DNA of 64,000 nt, from assembly GCA_035772735.1 (NCBI GenBank), contig JASDFA010000003.1:60198501-60262500 (forward strand). Reading direction: 5' to 3'. Positions 46,765 through 57,317 of this stretch are shown one piece after another. Position 1 is the first letter of the stretch. Each line of letters begins with the position of its first letter. Both the position numbers and the translations under genes were made by a program. This DNA is from Datura wrightii (taxonomy: Eukaryota; Streptophyta; Magnoliopsida; Solanales; Solanaceae). The notes under the pieces are model-generated. The model did no database searches and had not been told where the DNA came from. It worked only from the letters and a program-made list of their open reading frames with translations.

Positions 46765-48750
46765 CCGGATCGGGGATTTCTTACCCATCCTTGTTTTTAA
46801 TTTGAACATTAGGGACAATGTTGATTCTCAGTTGGGTGTGGGATGTGACTCTCTTATTAGTTGCTTATTAGTTTTTATGCCCTTGTCAGGCTTAATTATA
46901 TTTTTTTTATGTTGTTGCTAGTGGAATGAATGCCCTTGTCGGGCTTGTTTTGCATTGAATATGATGAATGCCCTGGTCGGGCTTGTGTTAAAATGGATTT
47001 GTTGTATGGATAATGTTGGTTTCCAATGACGGGTAAATTTGACTTTGCCAAATGATCCATGATGACCCATGTTTTTCAAAAATGTTCACCTTTGTTCTTA
47101 GTAGAATAGCAATAAACTCCAAAGATTTTCTTTTCCACGGTTCTTTCCTAAGGAGCAAAATTTATGTTTCTTCTCTTTTGTGTCGAAGCTAGTGGCATTT
47201 TCATATGATAGATTTAGAGGTGACTTTTTAAAGGGAAAATGTCAATTTTAGAGTCTTTTTTTGCACTTGTTTTAAGAGGTACCACTAGAATTTTTATATT
47301 GGCTTTGCAAAAAGAGTTTTGAGAAAAAAGGGCACTTGAAATTGCAAATAGAGCACTTTTTTTTCATGAGTTGTATATTCCTTGCTTGGCTTTTTGACTC
47401 ACATTCTTACTTGTCTAAATTCATAACTTTCATATGATTTTGAAAGTATGTAAGCCCCTTGGATTTTGATGCCTTGTGTGGTAATGTATTTGACTGAATT
47501 CTTGTGTATATATAATCATTTAGAACTTGCCCTAAGTGTGACTCAAGGTGAAATTCTAGATATGGATACACATGGAACATGAACTTAGGCCTTCTTTGGA
47601 TAAGTCACTTCACCCAAAATGACCTCCTTGAACATCTATCCTTGCTAACCAATGTTTGAAACTTTGACCCTTTCCTTTGGAAACCACACAACTAGCCTAG
47701 TTCCCTTTTGTAATCCTCCCTTGGCACCTATCCTCCCAAAGTGCTAAAGTTTAAAGAATTGAAAATGGGGCTTGAAGCCCAAAATGTGGGAGAGATAAGT
47801 AAGAAATAAGGAAAAATCCCAGTTTGGGGGTTCGCAAAAAGCGGAAGAAAATGTGAGCTCCAATGAGAGGTAGTACCAAATTGTGATAAAATGACGAAAA
47901 TGGTTAGTTGAAAAACCTTGATCATAAAAAAAAGAGAAATGAATTTTTGCAAGGTGTTACCTCTTACTTATATAAGGCTAAATGTGGATTCAAAGGGGAT
48001 ATAAGGAGGGTCTTAGATAAAGAATGATAATGATGAATAAGGAGAGACAAGGTGGAGTGAGCTCATTAATCGAGTGGGATGTTTAAAAAAATATTCACAA
48101 AAGGAATTAGGGAGGTTCTAGTCACTAAAGCTAAATAATTATCCGACCCTTACCCCTAACTTTCATGAAAACCTGCAAGAGCTTAGTGATTTGGAGTGTA
48201 GCGACTCTACATTAGCGGCGAGATACATGAAGGCCAAACCTATGGGTGAATTTGCATGAACTTAAATTTCTTTGTGAGGGTGAGTGTATTTTCTTAATCT
48301 CATAATACCTATGTGTGAAATATATTGAAAATAAAAGGGATTGTCCCTTGATGTGACTGGCATCGCTTCTTTGGGGTACATGCTTAAATGTGTTTTAAAT
48401 TGAATGGTGTGATTAAGGCAAAGGTGCAGCGAGCTTTTAGAAAAACTTTGAATGTAAATTGTCAATGATTTGAGATGCTACTGGGAGCTTGCTTTGATGA
48501 ACTGAATCCCTTGTTTGGAATGAAAGAAAATATTTGTGAAAATATGCTAATTGCTTGTGGTCATCACTTGAAGAGTGTGCAACATGTTTGAGTATCTTCT
48601 TGGTGTTGAATCTATGTGCGATTATGGGGTTTTCTTAGGAGTTAAGGGTACTTTATGTGTCAATCATGAGTTATCCCATGCTTAATTCAATTTCTCATTT
48701 GTGAGGAAATTCCTTGCTTGAGGACAAGTAATGGTTCAAGTTGGGGGGTT
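46765..48750 (+). other. Ath-D 3' UTR and polypurine tract
   Basis: No gene is visible. It starts with a hairpin AACATTAGGGACAATGTT (46805-46822) followed by G-rich GTTGGGTGTGGG, and repeats of CCCTTGTCGGGCTTG type at 46880-46985. Near its end are the hairpin CTTGAGGACAAG (48717-48728) and the tract AAGTTGGGGGGTT (48738-48750) abutting the LTR. This parallels the layout of the Ath-B/N 3' UTRs. Confidence 0.75.
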
Positions 48751-50185
48751 TGATGAGTTGGTAATTTACCAACTAATTAGTCTTTTAAGCATGAACTTTT
48801 GCTTTGTTTTCAAATCATCTAGGAAGGTTTTATGAATTTTACTTTTAATTTTGAAGGTATTAGGTTCAATCAAAGAAAGTAAAGAAATTGAACAAAGAGC
48901 AAGTGTTGGAAATAAGAGGCCTGCGTTTCACAGGTCTGACACCAGCGAAATGCAAGTGAGACACCGAGGGAACTACCCTGAAGCTGGAAGGGAACTATGG
49001 AATGCAGCCTGGAACCTACGTAGATGCAGAAGCCAAACTTGATAATCTGACGCGACCGGTGAAGAAACCGCATCTTTCGCAGGTGACGCACAAGTGATTC
49101 CATGCTGAGAAGGGCAAAGTTGTCTACATTTGACAGAAGAAAAATTTGGAAGCTTCTAAGGGAAAAATGGGAATCCGTGTAGCATAAAAAATAATAGACT
49201 TTCCTATTTTGTATAAAATTTCATTTTAGAAGAAAAAGTACATTTTGGAATAGCTAATTTGGTAGAGAGGGAATTATAGAGAGAAGTAGGAGTTAGTCTT
49301 CTTCTTCTTCAATATTGTAGGGTAAAAATTCTCCATTGAAGTATATATTGAAGCTCAAATTTACTATTCAATTATGAATGTGAATGAATTTGTTGTTGAT
49401 TTAATTCTCTTATCTACATTCATGAGTAGCTATATTGATTGCTAGGGATGTGTGCTTGATATGGGTTTGGATTTGATTGGGTGTTATTAATTTAGTCTTA
49501 CATTCATTTATTATGCATGAATCTATTGTTTTCTCTAAGTTTTAATTCTAATATTTATGGTTGCAAATATAGATGGTGTTTACTTATCTTGCTTTTGCTT
49601 AAAAAAGGGAAGTAGGATATGGGTGAGAAAGCATTAGTGGGGATTTGAGTTTTGTAAATGTGGGGTTGGGTTAGAAATAGCCAAAACCCATTTTCATAAT
49701 TCACTTTAAGGATTAAGGCTAGAAATAGCTTAATTCTTCCCCAAGTCAATACGGGTGATTTGTTAATTGAGCTTGGGGTTTGAAAGAACCCAAGTAGAAT
49801 ATGCTTAAGTGGTCAAAAGACATCGGGTATAAATGTGTCCATGGCTATTCATGTTGGTAGTTTATTCTTTAGACTTGTTGATTAACCCTAATCCTATCGA
49901 AGCCCCATCAACAGAACATCCCTAGTACTAGCTCTCATTGTTGCTCAACTTGCATTATCTCATTTTGATATTGCGTAGAATCATATAGTGTTCTAAAATT
50001 TCCCCTAAAATTTATTTTATGAACTGTGATAAAATGATGCTATCTAGTTTAGATTGATATACAACTTTAATAGCGATCTATCCCTATTCCCTTTGGATTC
50101 GACTCTGACTCACAAAGTTGGGTAAATTATATTGCGAATGACGTGTACACTCTCTCCTAGTGAGGAGTGGATATGGACGTTATCA
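48751..50185 (+). repeat. Ath-D 3' LTR (1,435 bp)
   Basis: Begins TGATGAGTTGG with the terminal palindrome AGTTGGTAA-T-TTACCAACT (48756-48774) and ends GGACGTTATCA. The following five bases are CTGAT; the partner duplication is not in view. No gene is visible. Confidence 0.82.
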
Positions 50186-51276
50186 CTGATGGGATAACCA
50201 CCCCAAGTAGCTCGCTAAGTCTGAAACTGAAAGACATAACAAAATATAGCAAACAATCAAACGTCCTCGGAAGATGAGGACTCACCTAACAGGGACTAAG
50301 ATAGACTGAGGTGGGAGAGGAGCTAATGTCTGGGCTGAGATTGATTGCTCGAACCTATATCATGAGATAATACAACATAGAGTTTACACTCAGTACTTTG
50401 AATGTACTGAGTATGTCGAGTAAGTAAAATATGCTAGTAAAAATGATAGTCTTAAATCATGAGTATAAAATAAGCTAGAACATCAGAGTAAGGACGACAT
50501 GCTAAAAATCACATTGCTGAAGAAATCATAAACATGACTTATTCATCGCAAGTCGAAACGTAATGATTCAAGGTTCTTTGAAAACAAATCATCTGATTTA
50601 ACATACTTGAAATCATAAGTAAAAAGCTCATAAAGGATTAATGGGTCAAATACCCTATAAAATATAATATCGTAAGTCATAAATGTGAATAACTCAAAAC
50701 ATGAGGAACAATGGGACACTCATCATAGCCGACACCATCATGAGAGAGCTTACATGATGCCTAACTATCTCACTCAAGTTGGCAGAGCCGTTCCAAGCTT
50801 GCCAAGCCAAGGAATGTTTAAGATATGATATCACTTGTGAATCACCGTAAGGTTTGAATATGGATATATACCTATGGTGGCACGTAGTTACGATACTTAG
50901 GTTTGCCTGAACCCCTAGCCTACTCGGTGTTAGAAACTACTCGCAAATATATGCACATGGCTCATAATCTTCACGTAGAAACATGATTGATATTATATGG
51001 GATGGTATAAATCATGAAATCATAATCATACTTGAATAAAACTTCATAACTTGAAATCATAGGTTCATGAGCTTGAAATTCATAAAATCATGCATAATTG
51101 GGTAAAATCACCATAAACTTGAAAGTATAGATTCATGAGAGATTCAAGTAGAAAATAAGTAATCATAATCATAAATCATGAATTTAATCATAACTAACTT
51201 GAATTCATAAGAGATCATAAGACATTTCATGAGAATTTGGTCTAACCCTAAAATTTCAATGAATCATCCTGGAGAC
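50186..51276 (-). repeat. Tekay-like LTR fragment (Tek-5)
   Basis: Resembles parts of the Tek-1/Tek-2 LTRs in the same orientation: GATGAGGACTCACC (50275), GTACTGAGTATG (50406), GACACCATCATG (50730), CTATCTCACTCAAG (50765). Bounded by Ath-D on the left and Ath-C on the right. No gene is visible. Confidence 0.65.
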
Positions 51277-52869
51277 TGATGAGTTGGTAATTCACCAACT
51301 CATTAGGCTTTTAAGACTGAGTTTTTCCTTAGTTTTTGAGTTGTTTATGTTGATTTTATGCCCTTTTTGCATTTATTGCGTGCAGATGTCTAATGTGAAG
51401 AAAAGAACAAGAAATGGAGCAAAAAGAAGGAAGTGGAATGAAATTTAGCGCTCTATCAAAGAAGACCGACAAAATACCAGTCAAAAGACAATAAACATTG
51501 CCTCTGGGAAACAAAGACACCGAAGAACACATTTCCACCGGCGACTCGCCGGTCCAGTCACCGAAGGACACTAAACTTTGCTAGATTGAAGAGAAAAGAA
51601 TCGGCGGTGCATGGATGGAGATAGGCGAAACGCCAAAGGGATCGTCGAATCGGCGGTGCACGGATGGAGATCAGCAAAACGCTGAAGGGATCATCGAAGA
51701 TTACAAGAATTCACTGAAGGTGAAGATAGTGTAGCCGGCAGTCCGCGTATTGCAACCGGCGAACAGCCGGTACTTCCACCGGTGCCAGAATGCTGATCAG
51801 GGGTAAAATTATCCAGCATGGAAAAAGAGGTAGAAGATACCCCATTTTTTGACATACTCTAGAAAAAGGTACTATGTACTCATCAGATTTCAATTTTTAG
51901 CTTTTAGAACATTCTTTGAGAAGAGGAGAAAAGGAGAATTTGATTGGTGGAATTTGAAAAGAATTATTTTTGTTTTCATCTTCTTCATCTTTATAGCAAG
52001 GTACTGCCGTTGTTGAAGGCTTCTTATTGAATTTGATTTTGCTACTCCTATTATTGAATTCAATGAGTTTATTGTTAAATGTGTTTTTGAATTTCTTCAT
52101 TATGAGTAACTAAATCATTAACTAGAGGTGTGTAATGATGAATACTTAATTAGAGTGGGTATTGCTCGAGTCATCTCAATATTGTTTAACTAAGTGTAAA
52201 TCTGTTAGATTCTCTCCAATCTATAATTGAAGATCTATTGATATTGATGTGGGTCTAATTGTTCTTACTTGATTGTTTGCTTGCAAAAGAAGAATTGTGT
52301 ATCGGGAGAGTATTTAATGGTGGATATGGATGAGAGATTGTGCAATGGGGATAGAAATAGGCAAAATTACATTCTCACTCCTAATTAATAACTAATAGCT
52401 AGAAGCTAGTGCAGCTATTAATCCAAATCTATCTGGGTTGAGATAATGGTGTCTAGAGATTTGAAAGAACTCTAGAAAGAGGTATTCATAAGAATAAAAA
52501 GCATTAAATGCCTATTTTTCTGAGATTATTTACACTAATTGAACTTTTGAGATGACCTAGCATGACCCTATTTAGTTATCATATCATTTACACCACACCT
52601 CTAGTCTTTCACATTCTCGTTAACAACCTTGGTAATTTTGCTATCATAGTCAGCCAAATTAGAAGTTATATTCTATTATCAATATCAATCTCCCCCAACC
52701 TATTTATTTCTATGTTAATCCTAATTGGTGAAAGCTAAATTCAATTTCTTAAATTACACTCATGCTTATCATCCACTAGTCTCTGTGGGATTCGACCCCG
52801 AAGGATATTTGTTTTGATACAGTGACCGTTTATACTCTTTGCATGAAGAGTATATTTTGGACGTTATCA
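51277..52869 (+). repeat. Ath-C 5' LTR (1,593 bp)
   Basis: Starts TGATGAGTTGG with the palindrome GAGTTGGT/ACCAACTC (51281-51301) and ends GGACGTTATCA. Similar at both ends to the Ath-D LTR but diverged in the middle. No gene is visible. Confidence 0.87.
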
Positions 52870-52873
52870 AAAA

Positions 52874-52891
52874 TGACGTCGTTGCTAGGGA
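52874..52891 (+). other. Ath-C primer-binding site, decayed (tRNA-Asp)
   Basis: TGACGTCGTTGCTAGGGA, which differs from the intact site in Ath-N only by four transitions. It lies four bases after the LTR end. Confidence 0.85.
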
Positions 52892-53036
52892 CTAGCGCTT
52901 GATACTCTTGTGTTGATTGTTAATTTGAAATAGCTTTGCATCTTAGTTGTTTGACGTGATTTTGCTGTGCTTGTTAAGATACCACAACCATATGAGTCAT
53001 CACTCCTAAGTAGGGGATAACTCAGTGGAGGGTAAC

Positions 53037-53336
53037 ATGGAGCACGAGGAAGATAACCCGGTGATGTCAGAGATTGCGGGTGCCGTTCGCCTACCACCCA
53101 TGGTAGAGAATACCGTATTTCATGTCACAAGCACCATGCTACATTTTTTGCAAATGAAGGGATTCTTTGGGGGTATCCAAGTGAGGATGCAAATCTTCAT
53201 TTGAAATTTCATGGAGATATGCCAACCGTTAAACATCACTAACATAATTCAAGAGTCTAATAGGCTAAGACTCTTCCAATTTTCTCTAAGGGGAGAGGCA
53301 ACGAAGTGGTTGGAGGAATTGCCTCCTGGTTGTATT
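53037..53336 (+). pseudogene. gag: Ath-C gag, N-terminal part
   Basis: ATG at 53037 (MEHEEDNPVMSE). The Athila capsid hallmark FQFSLRGEATKWLEELPPG is at 53278-53331. A small deletion near 53205 shifts the frame between EDANLHLK and the FMEICQP segment. The coding sequence breaks after PPGCI at the Ath-N insertion and continues at 63152. Confidence 0.85.
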
Positions 53337-54760
53337 TGATCTTGGGCAGATTTATATGCCCAAGTGATACTCAAAAGTACCATTTTCGCCTTGTTTATCT
53401 AGCAATGTGTATACGTTTTCATGTAATTGGTAATAAAATGTGAATTTATACTAACCAATGTGATTAGCATTGTTTTGTAGGTAAAATGTGATTTTGAGGA
53501 GCTAAAATGCATGTTGGATGATATCGGAGTTGGACTTGGAATCGAGCAAGGAAAAAGGCATTGGACTGCACAAATTAAAGGGGCTCCGCGATGGAGCCGT
53601 GTCACGCTGCCATCGCGGAGGCATTCTGCCTGGAGGGTGAAAATCCATCAATTTCCAGTGGAGGGTCGCGACTGCTCCGTGGCATGGTGGCTAGCCTCCG
53701 CGTTGCACGCCGTGCCATGTTAGTGTTTGATTTCCCAGACCCCCAATTCCAGTGAGGGTCCGTGTTCACGGCGTGTCACGGAGGCAGTGCTCCGCGATGC
53801 ACTCCGTGACACATTGCTCATTAATCGGGGAAAAATTTCCACTAGTATAAATAGAACACTTAAGTGTATTTTTCATAATTCAGACTTGGTGGAGCAAGGA
53901 CATGGGTTACAGGCAGTTGAGGGACGAAAAGTTCAGGGTTTTTTCTCTCTTTCTTTCTTCTCTAATTCAATTGTTTGTATGATTAACACTTGTTTTAGGA
54001 TGATCAATCCACAAATAAGTGGCTAATTCCCTTCCTTGCTGAGGTTATGAACACTTGTGATGAATTTTGATTATTGATTATATGGTTTTTCATCTTTTTC
54101 TTCCATGTTGTTCTATTAATTCTTGTTCTTACTGCATTGGTGTGTGGCCTACATTAATGTACATCAAAAAAGTCCGATTTCACTCGAGAGAGCACGAAAT
54201 TGGAAAGTTGTGAATTAATAGGATATTGTTCTTTACTTGATTTGGGAAAATTGAGTTTTGATGTGCTTTCCTGATAGAAATATACTTGAAAGCCGTATTA
54301 GTCAATTTAGGAACCGGAATTGTATGGCTAGAACATGAATTGCATTTGATCACAGAAATGTAGACGGATGGTTCATGATTCTTAAGTGAGATTAAATATG
54401 AGATTTTTAATCTCTTGGCAATTGTTCTTGGCTAGCAACTAGAAGAAAAGGTTAACCAATTTATGATGATAATCAGTTTCATTGCATGTTCTTTAACCTC
54501 GGCATGCTTTTATCCATAGTCCAAATTCAAAGTAGATAATTGTTTGTAGTTTAGTATAAAATTTATAAAACAAATTATTCAATTTTTGGTTATTTAGTTG
54601 TCAGCATATTTAGAAGTAAAAATATAGTATGCTTGAGCAAATTGCACTTATCGCAAGTCTCTGAGGGATCGATACTTGGCTTACTAAAGCCACTTACTAC
54701 TTGTTTGACCACGTGCACTTGCGTGTCGGTTTTATAATACCCATACTACGCACCGAACTA
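53337..54760 (+). repeat. Ath-N 5' LTR (1,424 bp)
   Basis: Begins TGATCTTGGGCAG with the terminal palindrome CTTGGGCA/TGCCCAAG (53341-53364) and ends CACCGAACTA (the 3' LTR has CACCGAACA). U3 palindromes: CTCCGCGATGG/CCATCGCGGAG (53584-53620) and CGTGTCACGGAG/CTCCGTGACAC (53772-53812). The TATA box TATAAATAG is at 53846-53854, about 35 bases after the last palindrome. Confidence 0.93.
53846..53854 (+). promoter_or_regulatory. TATA box of the Ath-N 5' LTR
   Basis: TATAAATAG, identical in the 3' LTR (62233-62241) and in the LTRs at 17510-17518 and (minus) 14594-14586; in each it follows a CACGGAG palindrome. Confidence 0.8.
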
Positions 54761-54765
54761 GTTTT

Positions 54766-54783
54766 TGGCGCCGTTGCCGGGGA
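54766..54783 (+). other. Ath-N primer-binding site (tRNA-Asp)
   Basis: TGGCGCCGTTGCCGGGGA, complementary to the 3' end of plant tRNA-Asp (ending TCCCCGGCAACGGCGCCA). It lies five bases after the LTR and is intact. Confidence 0.92.
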
Positions 54784-55010
54784 CTTGGCAATTGGTGAAT
54801 TTGTATCAAGTGTTAATTTTACTGTATTTTTATTTTCTTTTCTTAAGTGTTGATAACTTGGTCTTAGCCTGTATTTTGCAGACTTAATTGCTGTGAACAC
54901 TAGCAAGAGACAGAGAGCTGGTGGAATCTTATATAGAGCCTGAACGTATATTTCACAGTAAACAGAGAGAAGCTCTACAAAGAAAGCTGCAGTTGCTCAG
55001 AAAGACCATT

Positions 55011-56582
55011 ATGGAGCAACAAAATCCACCGGTAGTAAGGGCAGTGTTAGTGCCCGAAGAAGCAGCAGCAAGGCCGATTCGCGAGGTGGCAATCCCACAT
55101 GCCAATAATGTTACATCCAGTATCTGCAAACCAGAGCCTAGAGGGAGATTTGAACTCAAGCAAAATATGGTGCAATTGTTGCACACAAGCGGGCAATTTA
55201 CCGGTCTCCCTCATGAAGACCCACAACAGCATCTCCAAAACTTTTTGGAGATAAGTGACACTTATATACCCGCTGGAGTGTCACCTGATTATGTTCGGCT
55301 TACATTATTTCCGTTCTCATTACTTGGAGAAGCCAAGAGGTGGTTGAAAGCTGAGCCACCAAATTCTATTTCAACGTGGGATGATCTTGCACGAAAGTTC
55401 TTGATAAGGTTTTTTTGCCTCTGGCAAAACAGCAAGACTTAGAAGTCAAATTCTAAGTTTCAAACAGAGGGAGGGAGAAAATTTATATCAAGCCTGGGAG
55501 AGATTTAAATCCATGTTGCGGGACTGTCCTCATCATCATCAGTCCAATGACGTGTTGGTGCACACATTTATTGAGGGTTTGGAACCCCATACCAAAATTT
55601 TGCTACATTCAGCAGCTGGAGGGCAAGCGGTGGAAAAGACTTATGAGGAGCTGTACACCTTGCTAAACCGGATTTTACAGGGCAATACAGAATGGAATGT
55701 TAATTAATCACGGGGTGGAACAAGGAAAGCAACAGGAGTGCTTGAAGTGGATGCGTTTACGGCTTGAAGTGGATGCGTTTACGGCTATCGCTGCACAGAT
55801 AGCTGCCTTGCAAAATCAATTGAACAACCACTTCAGCAACATGGCATTGAACCAGCCTTCAGCTCTAGTTAATGCAGTCCAGCAATTGTGGTGTGAAGTG
55901 TGTGGAAGCAGTGAGCACTCAGCTGAGTGCTGTGGAGCCAATCCTGATTCAGTAAACTTTGTGGGGAATGCACAAAGAAATCATCAGCAGTATGGGAGTA
56001 GCTACAATTCAAATTGGAGGAACCATCCAAATTTTTCATGGGGTAGCAACAACCATCAAGGCCAAAGTTCGGGTCAGGGTGTGCAAAGGAACCAAGGAGG
56101 GCAACAGAACTACCAATCTCAATTTAGAAATAACAATGCACCTCCTCCACAACTATCACCCAGCATTGAGGAGATGTTCAAGACCATGATCACTAACCAA
56201 GCGCAATTGCAGGCTGACTATGTTAAATTGGCAGCCGAAGTGAAAAATAATCAGTTAGTGACCAAGGCTCTTGAGTATCAATTTGGGCAATTTGCTAGTG
56301 CCCAAAATACAAGGCCCAGAGGAGGACTGCCAAGCGACACAGATCCAAATCCGAAGCAGGTAAATGCAGTGACCACAAGGAGTGGTTTGCAGCTGAAGGA
56401 GGTGGAACCAGAAAGACCACCTCAAAATTCGGGAGCAGCAGAAGTTGAGGGGGAGCAAAGTTCGGAAAGGGGAAAGACCAAAGAAGCTGAATCAGAAAGA
56501 CCTCCACCCCCGTTCCCTCAACAACTCAAGAAACACAAAGAGGAGGCGTGTTTTGAAGAAATTCATGGAGGTGCTTAAATAG
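55011..56582 (+). pseudogene. gag: Ath-N gag (frameshifts and stops)
   Basis: The first ATG of the open frame is at 55011 (MEQQNPPVVRAV). The capsid-like region is DTYIPAGVSPDYVRLTLFPF. Breaks: an extra T in the run at about 55411; a TAA near 55706; a 22-bp exact tandem duplication at 55741-55784 (out of frame); and a one-base insertion near 56553. The later part keeps IAAQIAALQNQLNNHFS, the knuckle CEVCGSSEHSAEC, a Gly/Gln/Asn-rich linker and IEEMFKTMITNQAQLQADYV. It ends at an in-frame TAG (56580-56582), also present in Ath-A. Confidence 0.87.
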
Positions 56583-57317
56583 GTACATGTTAAGTTACCT
56601 CTTGTTGATGTCTTGCAGGGAGTGCCTAAATATGCCAAATACATAAAGGACATCATGGGAAACAAAAGTCGTTTGACTGAGTATGCCACGGTGGCTTTAA
56701 CTGAGGAGTGCAGTTCCCGGATCCCAAATAGACTGCCCACAAAGCTAAAAGACCCTGGAAGTTTTACTATCCATCTTACTATTGGGCAGAGCATCCGAGC
56801 TCGTGGATTGTGTGAGCTGGGAGCGAGCATAAATTTGATGTCATCTTCGGTATTCAGAAAGTTGGGTCTAGGGAGTCCTAGACCTACAACAGTAATCTTG
56901 CAGTTGGCAGATCGATCCTTAGCTAGGCCGGATGGCATTGTTGAGGATGTTCTAGTGCAAGTGGGCTCCCTAATTTTCCCGGTAGATTTTATTGTTCTGG
57001 ATTTTGAACCAGACGCGGAAGTCCCATTTATTTTGGGACGACCCTTCTTGGCAACCAGGAAAGCATTAATCGACGTAGCTGCGGGGCAACTGACAATGCG
57101 AGCACACGACAAGGTAGAGGTGTTCGATGTGTACAAAGCACCCAAGCTCCCGATGGTGCATGAAGAACTCTCGGTGATCAATGTGATTGATCATGGTAAT
57201 GCTAAGCAGATGAAGCATTCCCGAGAGTTAATGGGAAGACCACCGGATAGGTGTAAGCACTACTGGGGGGAGGACAATGATCGAGAGAAATTGTCCATCA
57301 CCCTAGCGGACAATTGA
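56583..57317 (+). CDS. Ath-N aspartic protease fused to the integrase tail (no RT/RNase H/IN)
   Basis: An open frame of about 244 codons from just after the TAG at 56580 to the TGA at 57315-57317. There is no in-frame ATG at its head, so it would need readthrough or processing from a Gag fusion. Protease features: LGASINLMSSSVF (active site reads E-LGAS, since the Asp of Ath-A DLGAS is Glu here, so it is probably inactive) and FILGRPFLAT. The C-terminus FDVYKAPKLPMVHEELSVIN is shared with Ath-B but not Ath-A. After RPPDR it continues into integrase-tail residues KHYWGEDNDREK and ends LADN. Confidence 0.82.
   Translation, partial: VHVKLPLVDVLQGVPKYAKYIKDIMGNKSRLTEYATVALTEECSSRIPNRLPTKLKDPGSFTIHLTIGQSIRARGLCELGASINLMSSSVFRKLGLGSPRPTTVILQLADRSLARPDGIVEDVLVQVGSLIFPVDFIVLDFEPDAEVPFILGRPFLATRKALIDVAAGQLTMRAHDKVEVFDVYKAPKLPMVHEELSVINVIDHGNAKQMKHSRELMGRPPDRCKHYWGEDNDREKLSITLADN

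Larger units (their letters stand above)
44055..50185 (+). mobile_element. Ath-D: 3' half of an Athila-lineage element
   Basis: Contains ORF3 (44055-46764, interrupted by solo LTR 2), a 2-kb 3' UTR, polypurine tract and 3' LTR (48751-50185). The 5' half is cut off by the Tek-1 insertion at 44054. It belongs to a different Athila family from Ath-A/B/N but is related to Ath-C by LTR start and end sequences (TGATGAGTTGG, GGACGTTATCA). Confidence 0.82.

Noticed and set aside
46880..46985. CCCTTGTCGGGCTTG repeats as a satellite
   Set aside because: Only three degenerate units inside the Ath-D 3' UTR; too few to call a satellite.
53584..53812. CRISPR-like array because of short repeated GC-rich palindromes
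   Set aside because: Repeats are irregular in spacing and sequence, sit in the LTR promoter and recur in all copies; this is eukaryotic DNA.
54766..54783. tRNA-like sequence
   Set aside because: It is an 18-base primer-binding site complementary to a tRNA 3' end. The iMet sites at 29796 and 40116 are likewise short; no cloverleaf is present anywhere.
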